Part shown: positions 1-5,448 of the stretch, piece after piece
Numbering within the stretch: the stretch's first letter is position 1
Layout: every line of letters begins with the position of its first letter
From: Desulfurococcales archaeon
GTDB taxonomy: Archaea > Thermoproteota > Thermoprotei_A > Sulfolobales > Desulfurococcaceae
Length of the DNA stretch: 5,448 bases
NCBI GenBank assembly: GCA_027064845.1
Contig: JAMOPC010000506.1
Coordinates: 1-5,448, forward strand
Direction: 5' to 3'
Made by a program: the position numbers and the translations under genes
Notes under the pieces: generated by a model
What the model was told of the DNA's origin: nothing
Seen by the model: the letters and a program-made list of their open reading frames with translations, nothing else
Databases searched by the model: none

Positions 1-701
1 AAACAATATTTCTTACTAGGGATTATTCCTTTTAAACCAATTTTTCTCAAAGCTAATTTATAATGCCTATCAATGGGTGCATAATACGTATTTCCATATA
101 CATGAAGGAGATATGCATTAATAGATTTCAAACCAATATGCCTTATTCTAAGGAGACTAAGTATTTCATCGAACACATCATATTTTCTCGAAGATGATCT
201 AAATACTTCTAAAAGATCATTCGATATTTCTGTGAATTGCTTATACTGATAAGATCTAATTAACGGAATACATTTGTATGGATTCTTAATACAGTTGTTT
301 TCAAGAATATAATTAATCCATCTTACAGTATTTTTATAATAATCAGTATTCCTTGACAAAAAGATCGTTAAGAATATGATTTTCTTATCACTTATATTGT
401 CGGAGTAAATAAGCGTTATCCTCCTAAACATGTTTTCTAACGATATGTTTAATTTATTCATCAGTTCATCAAATATTTGCCTTGTATTAAGGCCCAAGAT
501 CTTCTTATATTCATTAGGTTCACACTGATCAGGTATATTACATTCTATGATATTGTTTTCTTGTATGCATTTTAATCCCTTGCATGAGCCTTGTCTTTTT
601 ATAAATACGAGTTTACTATTTATTGATTTAATTTTGAATAAAGGTAATAGGTAAGAATAGTACAGAGATAATCTATAGTCGATGTTCTCCACCTTGATCA
701 T
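1..701 (-). CDS. HhH-GPD superfamily DNA glycosylase/AP lyase, partial (C-terminus beyond left edge)
   Basis: The minus-strand frame is open from the left edge to a TAG at 726-728; 233 residues are visible from the ATG at 701. It probably removes damaged bases from DNA in base-excision repair and nicks the abasic site. Residues about 110-128 (FLTIFLSRNTDYYKNTVRW) resemble the first helix of the HhH-GPD fold. The hairpin ends in IGLK with Lys192, and APIDRHY follows with Asp211. The Lys-Asp distance of 19 equals OGG1 Lys249-Asp268 (endonuclease III has 18), and IDRH recalls archaeal Ogg2, both from memory. Lys192 implies a bifunctional glycosylase/lyase. Cys40, 45, 54 and 60 form an extra N-terminal group. 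Cys233, at the edge, could begin a C-terminal Fe-S loop, which cannot be seen. A GTG at 704 is an alternative start, better spaced from the GGTG at 714-717. The gene lies 74 bp behind the UPF0282 gene. The fold is fairly sure; the lesion recognised is unknown. Confidence 0.82.
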   Translation of the reverse strand, partial: MIKVENIDYRLSLYYSYLLPLFKIKSINSKLVFIKRQGSCKGLKCIQENNIIECNIPDQCEPNEYKKILGLNTRQIFDELMNKLNISLENMFRRITLIYSDNISDKKIIFLTIFLSRNTDYYKNTVRWINYILENNCIKNPYKCIPLIRSYQYKQFTEISNDLLEVFRSSSRKYDVFDEILSLLRIRHIGLKSINAYLLHVYGNTYYAPIDRHYKLALRKIGLKGIIPSKKYC

Positions 702-775
702 CACAATATTGTACACCAAGACAGACTATTTTCCCATACTCAGAGATTCTTCGCTCTTAACCGATCATATTGTTT

Positions 776-1711
776 TTAGATTTTTATCTTTGAATATAGT
801 TTCTTATAGTATTCTTCGACATTGACTTTGATCTTGCCGTTTTTTATATCTTTACGCCAAGCCTCTAGTAACAAGTTATCCATGCCCATGTATTCTGCTG
901 CTGTTAGTAATTTCTTTCCATGTTTCTCGGCGAGCTCGTAGAGTTCTTTCATTTTTTCTTTAAAGTTCTTATCTCTCACAATATGATGGTCTAGAATAAT
1001 TGTCTTGGCCTTAGTTTTCTCTATCAATTGTTTAAGATTATTCATGCTTTCATCAAATGATTTTTTAGAAACTCTCCACCCCATTAGTATGGTTGGATAA
1101 CCATCAACTATGATGAAGCTGGGGTTCTTTTCAAGAACCCATTTCAAAGCATCGGGATCGGCTAGATTTTGAACATCTGAACCATGGAGAAAAGATGATC
1201 TACCCTTTTTAATATATACCATTATGACTCTGCCAACTTTGCTCCCTACGGGTCCATGCCAGACTGCTGGGGAAAACTCCAATACAATATTTTTGTCTAG
1301 CTTTACTTTTTTTCCATCTGCTATGATTATTTCCTTGGCTAGTTCCTTGATGTTTTCATAGAACTTCTTACCCCTCTTCTTAGCTGAATCTGTTACTTCG
1401 TCCTCATATGATTTCATATATACTATCTTATCTTTAAAGATCCTCTCATACATTTCCAAATCATCTGGATATGGGTGGTGATCGTAGTGATAATGGGTTA
1501 CTATTACAATATCTGCTTTCTCTCCTATTTCCATAATCTTTTTCCTAACAATATCTAACGCCTTAAGCTCAGGCTCAGTTGGTGGTAACCCGTATCTTTT
1601 AGGGGCAAGAGCGACTCCTGGATCAATTAATATTTTGTAACCATTAACGATTACTAGTGTTGCTTGACTCCTAACACCCATAGAATCAAAAGCTAATGGA
1701 TAAATCTTCAT
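776..1711 (-). CDS. UPF0282 family metallo-beta-lactamase-fold protein
   Basis: Predicted soluble zinc-dependent hydrolase of the archaeal UPF0282 family, whose substrate is not known. From the ATG at 1711 it has 311 residues, about the usual family length. The N-terminus (MGVRS followed by IDPGVALAPKRYGLPP, residues 11-44) is the part I recognise as typical of UPF0282. The MBL metal motif HYHYDHH is at 73-79 (His73, His75, Asp77, His78). Further likely ligands are His152 (VWHGP), Asp179 (LHGSD) and His242 or His243 (ILDHH), so the site looks intact. There is no signal peptide or membrane segment. In-frame alternatives are ATG at 1717 and TTG at 1726; 1711 was chosen because relatives begin M-K-I, although ribosome-binding evidence is weak for all three. 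The glycosylase gene follows 74 bp downstream without a visible terminator, so the two may be co-transcribed. The family is confident; a link to nucleic acids or repair is only inferred. Confidence 0.9.
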   Translation of the reverse strand: MKIYPLAFDSMGVRSQATLVIVNGYKILIDPGVALAPKRYGLPPTEPELKALDIVRKKIMEIGEKADIVIVTHYHYDHHPYPDDLEMYERIFKDKIVYMKSYEDEVTDSAKKRGKKFYENIKELAKEIIIADGKKVKLDKNIVLEFSPAVWHGPVGSKVGRVIMVYIKKGRSSFLHGSDVQNLADPDALKWVLEKNPSFIIVDGYPTILMGWRVSKKSFDESMNNLKQLIEKTKAKTIILDHHIVRDKNFKEKMKELYELAEKHGKKLLTAAEYMGMDNLLLEAWRKDIKNGKIKVNVEEYYKKLYSKIKI

Positions 1712-1753
1712 AGGCATTGCTACCAACCATGTAAAAATAGTATGCCCCGCACC

Positions 1754-1762
1754 TAATAAAGG
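1754..1762 (-). promoter_or_regulatory. Candidate TATA box for the UPF0282 gene
   Basis: On the minus strand this reads CCTTTATTA, about 42-50 bases upstream of the ATG at 1711. A start site 25-27 bases downstream would fall near 1731-1733 and give a leader of about 20 bases. It lies downstream of the terminator of the preceding gene, which suggests separate transcription. It is a single weak TATA-like match in AT-rich DNA, so the call is tentative. Confidence 0.35.
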
Positions 1763-1804
1763 AATTAATCTATTAAAACATCTCTGATAAAATTAGGAAA
1801 CTAA

Positions 1805-1845
1805 ATAGAGAGAAGAGAGGAAAAAATTATTTAATTAGAGAAAAA
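1805..1845 (-). terminator. T-tract archaeal terminator after the transcarbamylase gene
   Basis: Directly after the TAA at 1846-1848 the minus strand reads TTTTT (1841-1845). A second run of six T (1821-1826) follows, then a pyrimidine-rich CCTCTCTTCTCTCT stretch (1807-1820). Archaeal RNA polymerase terminates on such T runs without a hairpin. The position between two same-strand genes fits termination of the transcarbamylase transcript before the UPF0282 promoter. Confidence 0.6.
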
Positions 1846-2940
1846 TTACTTCTTACTACCCATTACCATGGCCATAACAGCTTTCTGGACATGTAGACGG
1901 TTCTCAGCTTCTTCGAAGTAGAGGCTCTTCTCATAACTGTCTAAGACTTCATCTGTTACTTCTTGTCCACGATCAGCTGGGCCACAGTGCATATAGTATG
2001 GTTTACCTGCTTTTTCTAGTCTCTCCATTGTTACGATCCAGTCCTTGAACTTTGCTTGATATGCTTTTGCTCCTTCCTTATCGACTGTTGTGTTGAATGG
2101 TGGGAAGAATCCTTTCGGACTCCATGCCTTGGGATATACGAATGTTGCTCCTTCAAATGCCTCGTCCATGTCGTGTACTATCTTGAACTCGCTTCCCCAG
2201 TGCTCAGTGAATTGTTTAACCTTTGCGATTACGTCGTCTAATAACTCAAAGCCTGGTGGGTGTGCAATGTATACGTCTGCTCCTAGCATAGCTGCTATTA
2301 ATGCCACACTCTGTGGAACAGCTAATGGTTTCAAACCACCACTGTAGGCATAGCTTACTACGAACTTCTTTCCTCTCAGATCCTTGGGCCATCCAAGTGC
2401 TTCTAGTGCTGCTTGCGCATCAGCTAGTGCCTGGAATGGGTGATAAAGGTCGTCCTCCATGTTAAGTACTGGTATGCTTGACCATTTAGCGAACTCTTGT
2501 ATGATCTTGTGTCCTCTACCAATTATCCACTTAGCTGCATCGCCATAGATACGAATAGCTATTCCGCTACCATATCTGCTTAATACTCTTGCTACATCTC
2601 TGATAGCTTCTGTCTGGTATGGGACCATGTCTTCAGGCAGTGTTGGTTTATAGACTTGGTCTGCTGCAATGTAGATCCCTTGTCCACCTAATTGATATAT
2701 TCCTGTCTGGAAACTGTTTCTAGTTCTTAGACTCTTGTTATAGAATAGCAAATATAGTGTCTTACCATCTAACCAGTTTACTTTTCTTACTCCTTTATGA
2801 TACATTTCTTTGAGCTCTTTAGCTGCTTGTAATACTCTGAAGATGGTATCTATGTCGTAGTCTATATTTGCTAACCAGTGTTTTCCTTCGAGATAACCTA
2901 GGAACCATGGTTCGCTCATTTCATCCAGCCCCAGACACAT
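1846..2940 (-). CDS. Knotted-class transcarbamylase (N-acetylornithine/YgeW-like carbamoyltransferase)
   Basis: Cytosolic enzyme expected to move the carbamoyl group between carbamoyl phosphate and an amine. At 364 residues it is longer than ornithine transcarbamylase. The carbamoyl-phosphate site is visible: SLRTR (70-74), HPFQ (167-170) and HCGP (318-321). The segments QLGGQG (83-88), VLNMEDDLYHP (158-168), VPQS (208-211), VYPKAW (268-273) and EAENRLHVQKA (344-354) point to the knotted branch, which includes Xanthomonas N-acetylornithine transcarbamylase, Bacteroides succinylornithine transcarbamylase and E. coli YgeW. The tail matches the acetylornithine enzyme as I remember it, while HCGPAD recalls YgeW (HCLPAD). 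The usual Leu of HCLP is Gly320. Substrate and direction (biosynthetic or catabolic) cannot be read from the sequence. The first ATG is at 2940; an in-frame ATG at 2919 (MSEPWFLGYLEG) is equally possible, giving 357 residues. It has its own TATA box and terminator. Fold confident, substrate unknown. Confidence 0.88.
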   Translation of the reverse strand: MCLGLDEMSEPWFLGYLEGKHWLANIDYDIDTIFRVLQAAKELKEMYHKGVRKVNWLDGKTLYLLFYNKSLRTRNSFQTGIYQLGGQGIYIAADQVYKPTLPEDMVPYQTEAIRDVARVLSRYGSGIAIRIYGDAAKWIIGRGHKIIQEFAKWSSIPVLNMEDDLYHPFQALADAQAALEALGWPKDLRGKKFVVSYAYSGGLKPLAVPQSVALIAAMLGADVYIAHPPGFELLDDVIAKVKQFTEHWGSEFKIVHDMDEAFEGATFVYPKAWSPKGFFPPFNTTVDKEGAKAYQAKFKDWIVTMERLEKAGKPYYMHCGPADRGQEVTDEVLDSYEKSLYFEEAENRLHVQKAVMAMVMGSKK

Positions 2941-2976
2941 GTATATCAGAGCTTATTGTTATTATAATGAGTATTA

Positions 2977-2987
2977 GGTATAAATTG
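2977..2987 (-). promoter_or_regulatory. TATA box for the transcarbamylase gene
   Basis: The minus strand reads CAATTTATACC, a good archaeal TATA element with purine-rich AGACAA just upstream as a possible BRE. The expected start site is near 2955-2957, giving a leader of about 15 bases to the ATG at 2940 or 36 bases to the ATG at 2919. No convincing Shine-Dalgarno sequence precedes 2940. Confidence 0.55.
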
Positions 2988-3009
2988 TCTATGCTGATCA
3001 CGGCGCGTT

Positions 3010-3032
3010 AACTATATAGTTTGTCGGACAAA
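3010..3032. promoter_or_regulatory. Two abutting perfect dyads in the divergent control region, possible operator
   Basis: Positions 3010-3021 read AACTATATAGTT, a perfect 12-base palindrome. It overlaps by two bases the perfect inverted repeat TTTGTC-G-GACAAA at 3020-3032. Both lie between the divergent TATA boxes, about 26 bases upstream of the minus-strand box and about 40 bases upstream of the plus-strand box. This placement would suit a dimeric regulator acting on either gene. The TATATA core of the first dyad could itself be a weak promoter. The function is inferred from symmetry and position only. Confidence 0.4.
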
Positions 3033-3072
3033 GATATGATTAGACTATAAGAAACTTTGGCTCGTAAAATCT

Positions 3073-3080
3073 ATTTATTA
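3073..3080 (+). promoter_or_regulatory. Candidate TATA box for the coiled-coil gene
   Basis: TTTATTAA, with GTAAAAT (3064-3070) just upstream as a possible BRE. The predicted start site is near 3102, which would give an almost leaderless transcript, common for first genes in crenarchaea. In that case the GTGAT at 3096-3100 would be excluded from the mRNA, so either this box or that ribosome-binding site is probably not used. Confidence 0.4.
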
Positions 3081-3095
3081 AATGAGATAAGTATA

Positions 3096-3100
3096 GTGAT
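3096..3100 (+). promoter_or_regulatory. Shine-Dalgarno element before the coiled-coil gene
   Basis: GTGAT matches the part of the archaeal ribosome-binding consensus that pairs with the 3' end of 16S rRNA (GGTGATC). It ends five bases before the ATG at 3106, a normal spacing, and supports that start. Confidence 0.45.
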
Positions 3101-3105
3101 AAAAT

Positions 3106-4563
3106 ATGGATAAAGAAATGAGGAAAATAGTGCCAACAACGATCATAATGGATAATGAGAGACCACATGATCTATTAGAGGAAATAAGTATCATTTACTA
3201 TTTATTCTCCCAGAAAAACAAGAAGATCAAGAAAATAGTACCCATATATTACCCGTTCTATGTCCTCGAGATCTCAGCCTATAGGTCTCTAGTCTTCGAC
3301 CCATTTAACGGAGAAAACCTAGTAATAAAATATATGGTTCCAGACATATCCGTCTTATCACCTTTTATAGAAGATAATAAGAACCTATCATCAAAACTCG
3401 ATGAACTGAACAGCCTTATAAAGAACTATAAGAAAAAACTAAACGTCCACATCTATGAACTTAGAATTGAAAATGTCCTGAAAACAAGAAAGCTCTTAGA
3501 AGAGCTCTCAACACTATTCTCAAAAAGCATTCCCAAAGACTCAGTGAGTGGCGTGGTAATTGAAACGAACGAGATAAACAAATACGAGAAAATACTACAA
3601 GAAATAAAGAAGTTTTTCAAAACAATCGAAACTTCAGAACAAGACCTTGCAGGGATCTTATCGAGACTTTTCACCAATCTCTCAAGCTATGAAAACATGA
3701 TAAAAGAAAAATCAAACAAAATCTATGACGAACTCAGCAGAACTGCCGCAGAAACACAAAAGATCATAAAGAATAAGATTAATATATTAAACAAAAAGTT
3801 AGCAGAAGACCTTAGAATAGTGCAGGAAAAATACCAAAACCTCATAGACACATACATGAAGAGACTCAGACACATAGATGAAGAAATAAATCATTTAACA
3901 GTATTATCTAAAAAAAGTAGAGGCAAACAACAAAAATACTATAAGAATCTAATAAAAAACCTTCTCCAAGAGAAAAAGAAAATAAAGATACTTATTGAAC
4001 AAGCAGAAAAAGAGAGCAATAAAGAGTTATATCGATTAAAAGATCGATATTCGAGAATGATTAAAGCTGAAAAGAACAGATTAACCCTGATAGAGGCTGA
4101 GACTGAGAACATTTTGAGAAGAACAGATAGGGTAATAGAAATTATTGAATCAAAATACGCAAACATATATAATAATATTAATGAACTTATAGAGATCATG
4201 CATAAGTATATCAATACACTAGGTCAATATACAATTACATCTCCTCCCCTTGGCGAAGGTATTTACTTCTTACAATCATTCATAATTGTATCCTATAATC
4301 ATATTGACGTAGTAACACCTCTAAACATAAACCATATATCGATCAGCGGTAATATCTCATATAGATACTATAATGAAATCAGAAAATACCTTCTCAGGAA
4401 TAAAATCTTTAAAGATAGCTTAAGAAAAGCAGAGATTAATGGAGATCTAGAAAAATATAATTTATTGAAAAACATTGACAAAAAAGACATCGTAGAAACT
4501 TTGGAGAAATTAAAAGAAAAATATCCGTTATTTTCATATATTGATTCTAACAAATTAAGGTAA
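3106..4563 (+). CDS. Coiled-coil protein of unknown function, 485 residues
   Basis: I do not recognise this protein. It has no cysteine, signal peptide, membrane helix or nucleotide-binding motif, and is very rich in Lys, Glu, Ile and Asn. Residues about 43-80 look beta-rich (VPIYYPFYVLEIS at 45-57, then a DPFNGE turn at 65-70). Helical segments follow at about 91-130 and 155-190, then a long heptad-like region at about 195-372. A break near 268-276 (SKKSRGKQQ) lies close to its middle, so the coil could fold back as an antiparallel hairpin. A second beta-rich segment spans about 376-413 (SPPLGEGIYFLQ at 379-390, then VVTPLNI), and the last 65 residues are helical. The shape recalls proteins whose globular domain is split by a coiled-coil arm, as in SMC or Rad50, but no Walker motif is present. 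The start is supported by GTGAT five bases upstream. The gene heads a plus-strand pair with the transporter. Confidence 0.88.
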   Translation: MDKEMRKIVPTTIIMDNERPHDLLEEISIIYYLFSQKNKKIKKIVPIYYPFYVLEISAYRSLVFDPFNGENLVIKYMVPDISVLSPFIEDNKNLSSKLDELNSLIKNYKKKLNVHIYELRIENVLKTRKLLEELSTLFSKSIPKDSVSGVVIETNEINKYEKILQEIKKFFKTIETSEQDLAGILSRLFTNLSSYENMIKEKSNKIYDELSRTAAETQKIIKNKINILNKKLAEDLRIVQEKYQNLIDTYMKRLRHIDEEINHLTVLSKKSRGKQQKYYKNLIKNLLQEKKKIKILIEQAEKESNKELYRLKDRYSRMIKAEKNRLTLIEAETENILRRTDRVIEIIESKYANIYNNINELIEIMHKYINTLGQYTITSPPLGEGIYFLQSFIIVSYNHIDVVTPLNINHISISGNISYRYYNEIRKYLLRNKIFKDSLRKAEINGDLEKYNLLKNIDKKDIVETLEKLKEKYPLFSYIDSNKLR

Positions 4564-4594
4564 ATGAACAAACCATTGAGGGGAATTATGTGCT

Positions 4595-5448
4595 TTGAAA
4601 AGTGATGAAAAAGAGTATTTGAGAAAGAATATTATCGGGTTAAGTCTAACAAGCTTATTAACAGATATTTCTAGTGAATCGGTATATGCAGTCCTTCCAT
4701 TTTATATTAAGAGCTTAGGGTATGGACGTGAAATAATCGGATTAATCGATGGTGTTGGGGAGTTAACAGCTAGTATTTTTAAGTATTTAAGTGGTTTTAT
4801 AGCTCAACGTATTGGGAAGCTGAAATTATTAACCATCATTGGTTACTCATTATCTGCTTTCTCTAAGCCCTTCTTTGTCTTAGCTAAACAATGGCCAGAA
4901 ATCATGATAATCAAAGTTATTGATAGAATGGGTAAAGGAATCCGTACTTCTCCACGTGATACATTATTGGCTGGTAGTGCTGGTAAGAAGTTTAGAGGGA
5001 GGGCTTTTGGTCTTCATAGAGCACTAGATACTGTAGGAGCTACAATAGGTCCGTTAATAGCTATTTTCCTACTAATGTACTTTAGTTATGCGGGAGTTTT
5101 CTTATTCAGTATAATTCCAGGCTTATTAGCTGTTTTAATATTATCCCTTGTTGTTAAGGATATTGGATATAAACCGGTGAAAAGATCTTCTTCAGCCGAA
5201 AAGCATGGTTTTGACTACTTGTTCTGGTTATTTATAATGAGCATCATTATTAGCGGATTAGCTGGTTATACTCAATCATTCCTACTTATTAGATCTAATG
5301 AAATCGGTTGGAGCAAGGAGTTTTCAATAGCTTTTCTTGTATTATCTAACTTACTCTATGCTTCTCTTGCTTACCCTATAGGATATATGAGCGATAGATT
5401 TGGAGGACATAGGCTTTATCCACTAGTTTTTGTTTTACAAGGTCTTGG
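4595..5448 (+). CDS. Major facilitator superfamily transporter, partial (C-terminus beyond right edge)
   Basis: Integral membrane secondary transporter; 284 residues are visible. After a short charged N-terminus, helix 1 carries SLLTDISSE (20-28). The conserved loop DRMGKGIRTSPRDTLLA (110-126) follows; this pair is typical of a widespread MFS subgroup of unassigned substrate. Hydrophobic segments lie at about 12-37, 47-70, 78-97, 101-112, 144-164, 168-187, 209-232 and 243-264, and the second-half loop SDRFGG (266-271) repeats the MFS signature. The frame opens at 4580 after a TGA at 4577-4579 and contains no ATG near its start, so TTG at 4595 is taken as the start, with TTG at 4619 as an alternative. 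GAGGGG at 4578-4583 lies 11 bases before the TTG, farther than usual. The gene follows the coiled-coil gene by 31 bp and may share its transcript. Family sure, start and substrate not. Confidence 0.87.
   Translation, partial: MKSDEKEYLRKNIIGLSLTSLLTDISSESVYAVLPFYIKSLGYGREIIGLIDGVGELTASIFKYLSGFIAQRIGKLKLLTIIGYSLSAFSKPFFVLAKQWPEIMIIKVIDRMGKGIRTSPRDTLLAGSAGKKFRGRAFGLHRALDTVGATIGPLIAIFLLMYFSYAGVFLFSIIPGLLAVLILSLVVKDIGYKPVKRSSSAEKHGFDYLFWLFIMSIIISGLAGYTQSFLLIRSNEIGWSKEFSIAFLVLSNLLYASLAYPIGYMSDRFGGHRLYPLVFVLQGL

Noticed and set aside
1090..1180. ATGATGA followed by CTGA as a possible C/D guide RNA, plus strand
   Set aside because: The spacing is long, no internal C'/D' boxes are evident, and it lies antisense inside the UPF0282 coding region.
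2056..2347. Short plus-strand frames of 61 and 85 codons inside the transcarbamylase gene
   Set aside because: They lie antisense to a well-supported enzyme gene, have no family resemblance and no ribosome-binding site, and follow from its codon composition.
1846..2940. Plain ornithine carbamoyltransferase (argF) assignment
   Set aside because: The length and the central and C-terminal segments fit the knotted class better, and the HCLP motif is altered, so ornithine cannot be assumed to be the substrate.
3029..3059. CAAAG...CTTTG inverted repeat as a hairpin
   Set aside because: Only five paired bases with a loop of more than 20; expected by chance in AT-rich DNA.
3453..4571. Minus-strand frames (74, 91 and 67 codons) opposite the coiled-coil gene
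   Set aside because: Their hydrophobic, Ser/Phe/Ile-rich translations are what the reverse complement of Lys/Glu-rich coiled-coil codons gives; no independent promoter or start signal was seen.
4602..4608. GTGATGA as a possible box C of a C/D-type guide RNA
   Set aside because: No CTGA box D or D' lies at a suitable distance downstream, and the site is within the start of the transporter gene.

Overview
The window looks like hyperthermophilic archaeal DNA, most likely from the Desulfurococcales (Thermoproteota). The evidence is that the DNA is strongly AT-rich, promoters have archaeal TATA boxes rather than -35/-10 elements, a T-tract terminator is present, a GTGAT ribosome-binding element lies before one start, and there is an archaeal UPF0282-type metallo-beta-lactamase protein. 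A Staphylothermus-like genome would fit the base composition, but that is an inference and not a match I could run.

Layout. Three genes are on the minus strand in the left half and two on the plus strand in the right half, and the two groups diverge from a 165-bp control region at 2941-3105. Reading outward on the minus strand: a transcarbamylase of the knotted (N-acetylornithine/YgeW) class at 1846-2940, a T-tract terminator, a UPF0282 metallo-beta-lactamase-fold protein at 776-1711, then, 74 bp further on, a helix-hairpin-helix DNA glycosylase that runs off the left edge (1-701, C-terminus missing). Reading on the plus strand: a 485-residue, cysteine-free, coiled-coil protein of unknown function at 3106-4563, then, 31 bp later, a major facilitator superfamily transporter that runs off the right edge (4595-5448). 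The two edge genes lack a start-to-stop reading frame inside the window but are clear from translation.

How the genes fit together. The MBL-fold protein and the glycosylase are close enough to share a transcript, which would pair an uncharacterised metallohydrolase with base-excision repair; this is inference. The transcarbamylase has its own TATA box and terminator and looks monocistronic. The coiled-coil gene and the transporter may be co-transcribed. No mobile element, CRISPR array, tRNA or rRNA was seen.

Most worth a second look: the glycosylase, which has an OGG1-like Lys-Asp spacing and an extra N-terminal four-cysteine group; the transcarbamylase, which mixes AOTCase-like and YgeW-like signatures and has HCGPAD in place of the usual HCLP; the unrecognised coiled-coil protein, whose two beta-rich parts flank a long possible hairpin; and a pair of abutting perfect dyads (3010-3032) in the divergent control region. 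I did not identify a clearly new multi-gene system.
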